The notes below the pieces were generated by a model. It was not told the origin of the DNA. It worked only from the letters and a program-made list of their open reading frames with translations, and did not search any database. A stretch of DNA of 64,000 nucleotides from Candidatus Iainarchaeum sp. (GTDB lineage: Archaea > Iainarchaeota > Iainarchaeia > Iainarchaeales > GCA-2688035). Shown here piece after piece: positions 49,002-57,119 of the stretch; position 1 is the stretch's first letter, and each line of letters begins with the position of its first letter. The stretch is from assembly GCA_002688035.1 (NCBI GenBank), contig NZBU01000012.1, positions 26,797 to 90,796 on the forward strand. The letters run 5' to 3'. The position numbers and the translations under genes are program-made.

Positions 49002-51875
49002 TTAGGCCTTTAATTCGATTGCAAACTCTCTTTCCAGCAGCGTCTCCATTTTCTTGCCTTCAACCACTTTCATCTTGGTGTTGGTGCCTTCCTCAATCTC
49101 TTTCTGGTATTTCTTGAGGAATTCTGGATCACTGCTAGCAATAAGAAGCTCTACTGTTTGCTGTGGCACAAGCTTTGCTTTTTTTCTCTCGTCCTGGATT
49201 TTCCTGCGCAGCTCCTGCAGCCCCCACTCTTCTTTGAGTGCGGCATCAGTTTCTGTGCTAAGCAAAGCAATTACTCCTGCAACCTCTGTTTCAGCATACT
49301 GGCCCTTAGGCTTTGCCTTTACCTCAACAGCCTTTTTCACATTACATGACCTTGCAATAATTGGCAGAACATTCTTGAATTCTTTTCCTGTCTTTGAAAC
49401 AATTGCAACTTCTTTGAGAGGCCATCTTCTCCTCAATTTCTCTTGCTCCCTTAGAGCAAGAACCGCCTGCACAATATCTATTGCATTAGCCATCTCTTTC
49501 TCAAGTTTCTCATTAACCATCTCTTTGTTGGTTGTGGGTAGTCCAAGCAAATGAACTGAGTCTGGTGCTTTTCCAACTGCAGTCTGTTTTAATTGCTGGT
49601 ATAAGTGTTCTGTTATATGCGGGGCAATTGGCGCAAGCAGTCTTAAGAGCGTGTCCAAGCAAACGCTCATCGTCCTGTTCACTGCATCATCCTCACGGGC
49701 CCTAACAAGCTTTATATATGTTCTGGAGAAATCCTCCATTACAAATTTCTCGATTGCCTGCACCCCCTTGTAGTAAGTGTAGGTCTCGTAAGCGTCAATG
49801 GCATCATTCACCGTGCTATAGAGCCTGCTGAGAATCCACTTATCCTCTACTTCCAACTCTTTTGTGTTCAATGGGCTAGAGTCAAGCAGTTTTACATCAA
49901 GGTACATGCTTGCATAATTGTAAGTGTTGAATAGAACATTGAAGAACTTGCCAATATCCCTAAAGTTATCCCAATTAAATGCAAAGTCCTCTCCTCTAGA
50001 ACTCTGCACAAGGTAGTAGCGCAGGAAGTCGGTGTTGTACTTTTCAATAACTTCTTTTGGCGAAACAATGTTTCCCTGGCTCTTTGACATCTTCCTTTTG
50101 TTCAAATCAAGAACAAGACCGTGAACCACAATATTCTTGAACGGCTTTTTGTCAAATGCAATTGTGCTAAGTATGAGCTCTGAGTTCCACCAGCCCCGGA
50201 ACTGGTCTGTTCCCTCCCAATTCAAGTCTGCGGGCCAAAACTTTTCAAATAGCTTTTTGTCACGAGGATATTCAAGCGCAGCCCAACTACTTACCCCTGA
50301 GTCAAACCAAACATCAAGAATTTCTGAAACCCTTTGCATCTCCTTCCCACACTTGCACTTTACCTTTACTTTGTCAATCATTGGCTTGTGCGGATCTGGA
50401 ATCTTTTGCCCAGTTTCTTTTTCCAACTCATCAACAGAACCAAACACGCGCTGTTCTCCACATTCACACTTCCAAACAGGAACAGGGCTTCCCCAATATC
50501 TTGCTCTTGAAATCGGCCAGTCTCCCAAATTCTCTAACCAGTCATGCATTCTTCCCTGCATAAACTTTGGAACCCAGTTGACTTCCCTGTTAAGTGAAAC
50601 CATCTTCTTCCTAATTTTTTCAACATTGAAAAAATATTGAGGGAGTGCGAGCATCAGTAGCGGGCTTTTGCATCTCCAGCAAAGAGGATAGTCGTGAGTA
50701 TAATCATGCTTGTAGACAAGCGCACCCATTTCCTCCAAATCTGCTATAATATCTTTGTCAACAACCCTTGCTTTTTCACCAGCATACTTTCCGGCCTCTT
50801 CTTTGAGCGAGCCATCTATGTTCACAGGGTTTATTGCCGGCAAACCAGCTTTTCTTCCTTCATCAAAATCCTCTTTTCCATGGCCAGGCGCGGTATGAAC
50901 CAAACCAGTTCCTTCATCCAGATTTACATGTCGCTCACTCAATATTACACGATAAGCGTTTTTCAGTTTTCCAAGTTTTAGGTTAGGGGTTAAAGGGTTC
51001 TTATACTGTGTTCCATCAAGCTCTTTTCCCTTAACAGTTTTCTCTATAGAGAAGCCGGCCTCAATACTATCCATTAATTCCTGTACTTTTTCCTTCGCAA
51101 TAATCCAGGTTTCTCCATTACTCATTTTCACAAAGTCGTACTCGTATTTTGGGTGCACCATTATCCCCATGTTTCCAGGTAGAGTCCATGGCGTTGTCGT
51201 CCAAATCAAAAAATAAGTGTTCTCCAAGTTCTTTGCCTTGAATTTCACATAGACTGCGGTATCAGTTTGCTTGCTGTACTCAATTTCGTTAAATGAAACA
51301 ACTGTTTCGCAGTGCGGGCAAACATGTACAGGGTATATTCCTTCTGTAAGAAATCCTTTATCCGCTCCCTGTTTGAATGTCCACCAAACAGTGTCAATAT
51401 ACTCGCGACTCAGTGTAAGATATGGGTTCTCCCAATCCATCCAAATCCCGAGGTTTTGGAATTCCCCATTCATTACATTAATAAATTCTGTTGCAAAGTG
51501 CCTGCACTCTTTTGTGAATTTCTCAACACCATAAGTTTCAATATCTTCCTTGCACTTAAAGCCGTGCTTTTGCTCAACCTTTATTTCTGTTGGAACTCCG
51601 TGCGTATCGTATCCTGCGCGGGCAAAAACATTGTAACCCATCATCCTGCGCGAGCGAATGCTAACATCCTTCAGAATCTTGTTAAGGGCTGTTCCCATGT
51701 GGATATGACCTGTTGCGTAAGGGGGACCGTCCATAAAATAGTATGGCTTCTTCTGTTTGGAAGACTGGACCTTAACCTTGTCGGCAATCTTCTCTTTGGC
51801 CCAGAACTTCTTGATTACATTCTCCTTTTCTCCGGAGTATGCTTCCAACTGCTTTTTTTCGCTCACATCATTCAC
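49002..51875 (-). CDS. ileS: Isoleucyl-tRNA synthetase
   Basis: Charges tRNA-Ile. HIGH region PPYATGHIHMGTALNKILKD, editing domain WTTTPWTLPGNMGIMVHP, KMSKS region DLNKRKMSKSQGNIVSP, DQFRGWWNSEL and a C-terminal alpha-helical anticodon-binding region (WILSRLYSTVNDAIDAYETY). It starts with GTG, overlapping the stop of a tiny basic ORF (GTGA). tRNA-Ile(UAU) lies just upstream on the same strand. Confidence 0.97.
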   Translation of the reverse strand: MNDVSEKKQLEAYSGEKENVIKKFWAKEKIADKVKVQSSKQKKPYYFMDGPPYATGHIHMGTALNKILKDVSIRSRRMMGYNVFARAGYDTHGVPTEIKVEQKHGFKCKEDIETYGVEKFTKECRHFATEFINVMNGEFQNLGIWMDWENPYLTLSREYIDTVWWTFKQGADKGFLTEGIYPVHVCPHCETVVSFNEIEYSKQTDTAVYVKFKAKNLENTYFLIWTTTPWTLPGNMGIMVHPKYEYDFVKMSNGETWIIAKEKVQELMDSIEAGFSIEKTVKGKELDGTQYKNPLTPNLKLGKLKNAYRVILSERHVNLDEGTGLVHTAPGHGKEDFDEGRKAGLPAINPVNIDGSLKEEAGKYAGEKARVVDKDIIADLEEMGALVYKHDYTHDYPLCWRCKSPLLMLALPQYFFNVEKIRKKMVSLNREVNWVPKFMQGRMHDWLENLGDWPISRARYWGSPVPVWKCECGEQRVFGSVDELEKETGQKIPDPHKPMIDKVKVKCKCGKEMQRVSEILDVWFDSGVSSWAALEYPRDKKLFEKFWPADLNWEGTDQFRGWWNSELILSTIAFDKKPFKNIVVHGLVLDLNKRKMSKSQGNIVSPKEVIEKYNTDFLRYYLVQSSRGEDFAFNWDNFRDIGKFFNVLFNTYNYASMYLDVKLLDSSPLNTKELEVEDKWILSRLYSTVNDAIDAYETYTYYKGVQAIEKFVMEDFSRTYIKLVRAREDDAVNRTMSVCLDTLLRLLAPIAPHITEHLYQQLKQTAVGKAPDSVHLLGLPTTNKEMVNEKLEKEMANAIDIVQAVLALREQEKLRRRWPLKEVAIVSKTGKEFKNVLPIIARSCNVKKAVEVKAKPKGQYAETEVAGVIALLSTETDAALKEEWGLQELRRKIQDERKKAKLVPQQTVELLIASSDPEFLKKYQKEIEEGTNTKMKVVEGKKMETLLEREFAIELKA

Positions 51876-52024
51876 TTTCCTTTCTTCATTTTCTTCTCTT
51901 TCGCAGCTTTCATCTTTACTTTTTTTCTTCTTGCCATTTCCTGTGCATGCTTTTTTGGACCCACTTTCTTTTGCCTTACTTGTATTGTCCTTGCAGGCTT
52001 TTGACTTCTCCTATTTGCACGCAT
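51872..52024 (-). CDS. 50-residue highly basic protein coupled to ileS
   Basis: Not in the ORF track because of its size. It starts at ATG 52024 with GGTGA upstream and encodes MRANRRSQKPARTIQVRQKK and a Lys-rich remainder ending KKMKKGK. Roughly half the residues are Lys or Arg. The stop TGA overlaps the GTG start of ileS. The charge suggests RNA or ribosome binding; no family recognised. Its short length leaves open a leader-peptide role. Confidence 0.55.
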   Translation of the reverse strand: MRANRRSQKPARTIQVRQKKVGPKKHAQEMARRKKVKMKAAKEKKMKKGK

Positions 52025-52046
52025 GATTTCACCCTGTGCTTTTATT

Positions 52047-52121
52047 TGGGTCTGGGAGGATTTGAACCCCCGACCTGCGGCGTATAAGACCGATGCTCTA
52101 GCCAGGCTGAGCTACAGACCC
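52047..52121 (-). tRNA. tRNA-Ile(UAU)
   Basis: Acceptor GGGTCTG/CAGACCC with discriminator A, D arm GCTC/GAGC, anticodon loop CTTATAC with anticodon TAT, five-base variable loop, T arm GGGGG-TTCAAAT-CCTCC. The anticodon stem is weak (TCGGT/GCCGC: one mismatch and one G-T pair). TAT would read the isoleucine codon ATA. A TATA box (TATATAAAACT) lies ~26-35 bases upstream. Most archaea read ATA with a modified CAU anticodon. Confidence 0.85.
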
Positions 52122-52262
52122 GTTCAAGATTATTTGAGCTATTATTAGTTTTATATAGATAACTATGCAAATCAGAAGTAGTTTTATGCCAGTATCCGAC
52201 ATTCACCCAGTATTTGTGAATTCTTGTACATAAAAAAATTAGTCCCGGAAAACGTTAAAAAG

Positions 52263-52616
52263 CTATTCGTTGCTCAGCTCTTTCTCACTCAAATTGTTTT
52301 CCTCGTTGAGCCGAGCTGGACCCTCTGCGCTCTCCTCAATGCTCCCATACTTTCCAATGTTCAGCCTAATGCTGTGCTTAAAGATTGTAGTGTAAGCATT
52401 CTCAATTTTGTAGGTTCGGTCTTTCTCAATTTTTTCAATATTCTTGTCCCACAACGAGAGTAGAATGGATGCAGTTTCATCTCCCACCAGCAATTCTGCC
52501 ACACGATGCATTTCTCCACTATCTCTTAGCATTACTTCGCGCGGCTCTCCCGTGTCCCCTGCCTTCACAATCAGTGAAATCTTTTTCTGCAAGGGCTTTA
52601 TTTCCTCAACCTTCAT
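52263..52616 (-). CDS. OB-fold single-strand DNA-binding protein (RPA/SOSS-B-like)
   Basis: It has 117 residues with one OB fold: KKISLIVKAGDTGEPREVMLRDSGEMHRVAELLVGDETASILLSLWDKNIEKIEKDRTYKIENAYTTIF. The acidic tail (ESAEGPARLNEENNLSEKELSNE) is typical of SSB-like proteins and may bind partners. Probably binds single-stranded DNA in replication or repair. Confidence 0.85.
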   Translation of the reverse strand: MKVEEIKPLQKKISLIVKAGDTGEPREVMLRDSGEMHRVAELLVGDETASILLSLWDKNIEKIEKDRTYKIENAYTTIFKHSIRLNIGKYGSIEESAEGPARLNEENNLSEKELSNE

Positions 52617-52669
52617 TTCAAACTTGGGGTGCCAATTTCTTTTAAACCTAGAGCGGTCTAGGCTTTTTT

Positions 52670-52704
52670 AAAAAAAATAAAAAAAGAGCGGGAACTAGCC
52701 CGCT
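52670..52704 (-). terminator. Hairpin plus T-run after the TM-helix protein
   Basis: Minus strand AGCGGG-CTAGTT-CCCGCT followed by CTTTTTTTATTTTTTTT, directly after the stop codon of the 53393-52704 gene. Confidence 0.8.
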
Positions 52705-53393
52705 TACTTGATGCTTTTCTTTATTTCGCCTGCAAAGCTTTGTATTTCTTTCTTAAATGTCAGACCAAATGAGACACCGACAACAATACCAACCGCTATT
52801 GCAATGCTCCATAGGAATGGTGTCAGGAAGATCTGAAGCAACTGTACAAGAATCTGTACTTTAGCTTCTCCAAGCACAAGTGTAAGTGCGAGGATCCCCG
52901 CGAACAACACTACAATCAACTCGGTCATGCTTGAAACCATTTTCTTAAACCTGTGTTGAGTTGCATCCAGTGCATTCTTAAGGTATCTACCTAACAGCAA
53001 GCCAAGTATCATTACCAGCAATGCTGCTAGCACTTGCGGGATGTAGAAGACAAGTGCCTCTACAAATTGGCTTAGTCCCTGTAGCTTGATTGAGTCAGCT
53101 GCTACCCACAGTGAAACCCAAATAATATACCACTTGACAAAGCTTCCGATCAAAGCGGACATTTCTTTTCCGCCGATCGCCGCAGTAAGGTTTTGTTCAT
53201 CGATCCATTGGTCAATTTTGGTGCTTTGCAATATCTTTATTACTATCTTTTTTATTATCTTCCCGAGGAACCATCCGATTACAATTATGGCAATCGCAAG
53301 GATCAGCGCAGGAACAACGTCAACAAACGAATCCCAAATTTTGAAAGCTGCTTGCTTCATTCCATCACTAAACTGTGAAACCAAATCAACCAT
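52704..53393 (-). CDS. Conserved TM-helix (MscS-like/CmpX-like) membrane protein
   Basis: Five membrane helices with repeated TM-helix motifs: FVDVVPALILAIAIIVIGWFLGKIIKKIV and FYIPQVLAALLVMILGLLLGRYLKNALD, plus two near the end. This repeat family is linked to small-conductance channels but lacks the MscS beta domain. GGTGATT precedes the ATG at 53393; the longer ORF to 53456 would include promoter sequence. Confidence 0.85.
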   Translation of the reverse strand: MVDLVSQFSDGMKQAAFKIWDSFVDVVPALILAIAIIVIGWFLGKIIKKIVIKILQSTKIDQWIDEQNLTAAIGGKEMSALIGSFVKWYIIWVSLWVAADSIKLQGLSQFVEALVFYIPQVLAALLVMILGLLLGRYLKNALDATQHRFKKMVSSMTELIVVLFAGILALTLVLGEAKVQILVQLLQIFLTPFLWSIAIAVGIVVGVSFGLTFKKEIQSFAGEIKKSIK

Positions 53394-53544
53394 TGTTGAA
53401 TCACCAATTAATAGAACGCTTTTGCTCTTTTTAAATCTTTTCAGGGCTTCGTTCATTAGCCTTTTTCAAAAAGGTGGATTGACGAATAATTCTCCTTTGT
53501 GTCCACAATAAACCTTATTATTGATTTTGTTCCAATACTTTGGC

Positions 53545-54096
53545 ATGGTAATTGTTGCAACAGTTGGAATGCCCGGTTCAGGCAAAAGCGAAGCGGCTGA
53601 TGTCTTTATTGCAAAGGGCTTTGACTACATTCGCTTTGGCAAAATTGTTGTGTCCGAAGTCAAGAAGCGTGGGCTTCCAGTAGAAGAAGATTATGAAAGG
53701 CAGATTCGCGAGGAGTTTCGTGAAAGATATGGTATGGCTGCAATGGCCATTCTAAACATTCCAAAAATCGAGGCCTCGGTAAAAGCAAAGAATGATGTTT
53801 TGATTGACGGGCTTTACAGTTGGGAGGAACTAATTGTTTTGCGCGAACGCTTCCCAGGCCTAAAATTATTGGCTGTTTATGCTTCGCCTGAAACACGCGC
53901 CAAGCGCCTTGCAAAAAGAAAGATTAGGCCTTTGACTGCTGAGGAACTTTCATCTCGCGACAGGGCAGAAATTGAAAACTTGCACAAGGGTGGGCCTATA
54001 GCCATTGCTGATTACACTGTTTTAAATGAAACTACCAAACCAAATTTTTTGGCGGAAGTAAAAAAAATTGTGACAAAAATAAAAAGAAAAAAATAA
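53545..54096 (+). CDS. UPF0200-type P-loop nucleotide kinase-like protein
   Basis: P-loop ATVGMPGSGKSEAADVF, a DGLYSWEEL acid motif, RAKRLAKRKIRPLTAEELSSRDRAEIENLHKGGPIAIADYTVLN in the lid and core. It resembles dephospho-CoA kinase/adenylate-kinase-like proteins of the archaeal UPF0200 family. Substrate unknown. The ATG at 53545 starts directly with the first beta strand (MVIVATVG). Confidence 0.87.
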   Translation: MVIVATVGMPGSGKSEAADVFIAKGFDYIRFGKIVVSEVKKRGLPVEEDYERQIREEFRERYGMAAMAILNIPKIEASVKAKNDVLIDGLYSWEELIVLRERFPGLKLLAVYASPETRAKRLAKRKIRPLTAEELSSRDRAEIENLHKGGPIAIADYTVLNETTKPNFLAEVKKIVTKIKRKK

Positions 54097-54119
54097 AAAA
54101 ATAGAAAAAGGGGAATGAT

Positions 54120-55766
54120 TTACATCATTCCGCCCATGCCTGGTGGCATTCCGCCCATGCCTGGTGGCATTGGTGGCTCTTTGCCCTTGCTGCTTCCCGC
54201 GATTATGTCATCAATACGCAGAATCATTTCCGCGACCTCTGTTCCGGAAGCAATTGCTTGAGTCTTGACTTTCATTGGCTCAATGACGTTCTTTGCATTC
54301 ATATCGGCAAGCTTTCCTTTTATGACGTCAACTCCAATGTACTTTCCGTCCTTTGCTCTGTGCTTTGCTCTCAAGCTAACCAAAGTGTCCAAGGGATTCA
54401 TTCCTGCTGTTTCTGCAAGAGTCCTTGGAATTTCCTCTAGTGTGTTAGCGAAGGCTTCGATTGCAAGCTGTTCTCTTCCACCAATTGTGTGTGCGTAGTC
54501 GCGCAGCCTTGTGGCGATTTCAACTTCAATGCTTCCGCCTCCTGCGACAACTTTTCCACTTTTGATTACTGTTGCAACAGCCATCAAAGCGTCGTGAACA
54601 GCTCTCTCTGCTTCGTCCACCACATGCTCTGAACCGCCCCTTATGAGCATTGAAACACTCTTAGGGTTCTTGCAGCCCTCAACGAAAACCATGTCGTCTC
54701 CGGCAATCTTTTTCTCGCTCACTGTTGCGGCTTTACCAAGGTCTGAAGCTGAAAGATCTTCTAACCTTGTCACAATCGTTCCGCCTGTAGCTCTAATAAG
54801 AGCATCCATATCGGATTTCTTGACTCTACGTACAGCTGCAATTCCTTCTTTTGCAAGGAAGTGCTGTGCTAAATCATCAATGCCTTTCTGGCAGACAACA
54901 AAGTTTGCTCCGCTTTTCTTTATTTGCTCAACCATCTTTTTCAGCATGCCTTCTTCTTGGTCTAGGAAAGCCTGCATTTGTTCAGGTGAACTAATCTCGA
55001 TTTTTGCGTCTGTCTCTGTGCTCTTTATTTCAAGTGCAGCGTCAATCAAAGCGATTTTTGCATCACCGATTTTCTTTGGCATTCCACCTTGCACTATTTC
55101 CTTGTCTATTAAAAGGCCCTTGATTAGCTTGCTGTCTTCGAGTGAAGCGCCCTGCTTTTTCTCAACCTTGACATTGTCAATGTCGATGCCAATCTCGTTG
55201 TTCTCGTTGTCTGTAACCTGGACTATTGAGTTAACAACAAGGTCTGCTAGCTCTTCTGCTGCCTCTGCAGCCTTGCCGGTCATTGATGTTAGGGCAATGT
55301 TTCTCAAAGCTTTCTTGTCATCATACTTTACGTCCTCGGCCACTTTCTCAAGTTCTTCTCTGGCCTTTTTTGCCGCTAAACGGTAACCCTTTATGATAAT
55401 ACTTGGGTGTATGTCGTCATCAAGCAGTTCTTCTGCTCTCTTCAACATTCCGCCTGCCAAGACAACTGCACTAGTTGTACCATCGCCAACTTCATCGTCC
55501 TGTGTTTTTGCAACTTCCACCATCATTTTTCCTATTGGGTGGTCGATGCTCATTTCGTCCAAAATGGTTGCGCCATCATTACTAATGGTAACGTCTCCCA
55601 AATCGTCCACAATCATCTTGTCCATTCCCTTTGGTCCAAGAGTAGATTTTACTGCCTGGGCAACTGCCTTGGCAATCAAAATATTTATTCTCTGTGCGTC
55701 CCTTCCTCTAGTCCTTTTTGAACCCTCGGTTAGAAACACCACTGGTTGCTGAGCTGCTTCAGCCAT
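54120..55766 (-). CDS. Thermosome (group II chaperonin) subunit
   Basis: ATP-driven protein folding machine of archaea. [75 protein letters not shown] and the Met/Gly-rich C-terminus ([13 protein letters not shown]) are diagnostic. Only one subunit is in the window. GGAGGATGATATAC precedes the ATG at 55766. Upstream, AAAAAGC-CTC-GCTTTTT and TATA-like elements occupy the 55776-55944 gap. Confidence 0.97.
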   Translation of the reverse strand: MAEAAQQPVVFLTEGSKRTRGRDAQRINILIAKAVAQAVKSTLGPKGMDKMIVDDLGDVTISNDGATILDEMSIDHPIGKMMVEVAKTQDDEVGDGTTSAVVLAGGMLKRAEELLDDDIHPSIIIKGYRLAAKKAREELEKVAEDVKYDDKKALRNIALTSMTGKAAEAAEELADLVVNSIVQVTDNENNEIGIDIDNVKVEKKQGASLEDSKLIKGLLIDKEIVQGGMPKKIGDAKIALIDAALEIKSTETDAKIEISSPEQMQAFLDQEEGMLKKMVEQIKKSGANFVVCQKGIDDLAQHFLAKEGIAAVRRVKKSDMDALIRATGGTIVTRLEDLSASDLGKAATVSEKKIAGDDMVFVEGCKNPKSVSMLIRGGSEHVVDEAERAVHDALMAVATVIKSGKVVAGGGSIEVEIATRLRDYAHTIGGREQLAIEAFANTLEEIPRTLAETAGMNPLDTLVSLRAKHRAKDGKYIGVDVIKGKLADMNAKNVIEPMKVKTQAIASGTEVAEMILRIDDIIAGSSKGKEPPMPPGMGGMPPGMGGMM

Positions 55767-55944
55767 GTATATCATCCTCCAAATTGTTCATTCTTTTAGC
55801 TAAAAACACTAAAAATAAGTGAAATAATTGATGGATATAAGTGTTTAAAAAGCCTCGCTTTTTTGATGGATATGCGTGTTGAAGAGCTTGCCTTTGGGAG
55901 CGAAATCATTAAATTTCCCAATATATATATATATATATTTTTGA

Positions 55945-56433
55945 ATGAGGGCAAGAATTTTGGTTTTGCTGGTTTTGCTGCTGCTAGTATTGTTTCCTGC
56001 AGTGAATGTTTTTGGGGCAGCTTGCGCTGGAAATTATGCAACATCGTGTGGCCCAAAGACTTCTGCAACTTGTAGTAACTATTATAGTTTAGGAAATGCG
56101 ACCGGTTACCAGTGCGCGTATACTATAGCATGTAAGGGATTCGGAGGTAGTTGCACTCCTCAGTGCACGGCTAATGGCAGAACAGCAACAGGTACGACAT
56201 GCGGTAATCTTACCACAGGCGTTTGCAACAACTACTTTTATGACCATGCAACAACTGACAAAGTATGTAAAACCTTTTTGGGAAGTTGTGTTGGAAAAAT
56301 AACATGCGTTCCAGAATTCTTTGGAATTGAATTTGACGCGGGCTATTTCCCAGAAATGCAAATTTCAACAGGTATAATTGCGTTAACAGCAGCAATCGCG
56401 CTGCCGACTTTCTTGCTTAGGAAGAAGCGTTAA
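55945..56433 (+). CDS. Cysteine-rich surface protein with VPEF-helix-RKKR anchor (paralogue B)
   Basis: Signal peptide (ILVLLVLLLLVLFPAVNVFG), ~110 exported residues with about 14 cysteines, then VPEFFGIEFDAGYFPEMQ, a helix (STGIIALTAAIALPTFLL) and RKKR. Cysteine spacing and the C-terminal signal match paralogue A at 1652. A run of alternating TA (ATATATATATATAT) just before the start is the probable TATA region. Role unknown; likely cell envelope. Confidence 0.82.
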   Translation: MRARILVLLVLLLLVLFPAVNVFGAACAGNYATSCGPKTSATCSNYYSLGNATGYQCAYTIACKGFGGSCTPQCTANGRTATGTTCGNLTTGVCNNYFYDHATTDKVCKTFLGSCVGKITCVPEFFGIEFDAGYFPEMQISTGIIALTAAIALPTFLLRKKR

Positions 56434-56464
56434 ATTTAAATTAACGTATTATATAAGTTTATAT

Positions 56465-56731
56465 ATGCCTACTAAGACTGTTTTGCATTATCCTCGACTT
56501 GACACGGTGTTAATGATAGAGGGCGCTATTAAGAATGCTAAGGAGTATTCTTCTAAAGCCGCGCTCTGGAAGAGCCTGCCGAAGAAGGTGATGTACCAGA
56601 CCTTTTGTCTGGTTCTTGAGTATTTGGAGCAATCAAACAAGATTCTGATTACAAAGGACAAGAGGATTATGTGGATTTTCGCTGATAACCGAAAACTTCA
56701 GAAGCTTTTAAAGGAAAGCGTTGGAATCTAA
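56465..56731 (+). CDS. Probable antitoxin of a type II module
   Basis: It has 88 residues: a YPRLDTVLMIEGAIKNAKEYSSKAALWKSLPKKVMYQTFCLVLEYLEQSNKI stretch reminiscent of a winged helix, then a basic C-terminal segment (KDKRIMWIFADNRKLQKLLKES). The toxin gene begins 3 bases after its stop. Small size, order and spacing fit an antitoxin-toxin operon. Confidence 0.7.
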   Translation: MPTKTVLHYPRLDTVLMIEGAIKNAKEYSSKAALWKSLPKKVMYQTFCLVLEYLEQSNKILITKDKRIMWIFADNRKLQKLLKESVGI

Positions 56732-56734
56732 TTC

Positions 56735-57079
56735 TTGATGAACGAGATTCGATTTAGTAAAGAGTTCTCTAAGGATTTTTCAAAGCTTCAAAATAAAGCA
56801 GAGAAAGGGAAAAGTGAGGCAGAGTATTTGCTTCGGATTGTGGATCGGGGAATTGCTAAGCTTGCTTCTGACTTGGAAGCTGGAAAGAAGATTCCAGGAA
56901 GGCTTTGGCCAAAAGAATATGCTAAAGAGCATGATTTGCGAAATTTGTGGAAACTGAATTTAGATTCTTACTGGAGAATGCTTTACACCGTGGTGGGGAA
57001 CGAAGCCAAAATTGTTGGAATTGTTTTGGACGTTTTGGATCACAAGAAATACAGTAGAAAATTCGGTTACAAAAAATGA
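56735..57079 (+). CDS. RelE/ParE-fold toxin-like protein
   Basis: A 114-residue protein with IRFSKEFSKDFSKLQNKAEK, a middle helix and DLRNLWKLNLDSYWRMLYTVVGNEAKIVGIVLDVLDHKKYSRKFGY, the beta sheet and C-terminal Arg/Lys/Tyr of RelE-like RNases. Probably cleaves mRNA on ribosomes or inhibits gyrase when free of its antitoxin. Starts at the first or second Met of MM. Confidence 0.8.
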   Translation: MMNEIRFSKEFSKDFSKLQNKAEKGKSEAEYLLRIVDRGIAKLASDLEAGKKIPGRLWPKEYAKEHDLRNLWKLNLDSYWRMLYTVVGNEAKIVGIVLDVLDHKKYSRKFGYKK

Positions 57080-57119
57080 TTCTAGTTGTTTTTTAATCTC
57101 TTCCAACTAACTTTTCTTC

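Noticed and set aside
51839-52087. Plus-strand ORFs around 51.8-52.1 kb rich in Phe/Ser/Leu
   Set aside because: They are antisense to the basic ORF, ileS start and the tRNA, and have no promoter or ribosome site.
52047-52121. Reading the tRNA as tRNA-Lys (CTT) by shifting the loop one base
   Set aside because: Position 33 would no longer be a correctly placed U and the anticodon stem would lose its pairs; UAU with U33 fits best.
54643-55386. Long plus-strand ORF of 247 codons
   Set aside because: It lies opposite the thermosome gene, has no family features and is a shadow of its codon pattern.
55918-55940. Run of alternating TA as a microsatellite or special element
   Set aside because: It is short and lies at the TATA position of the gene at 55945, so it is simply an AT-rich promoter.
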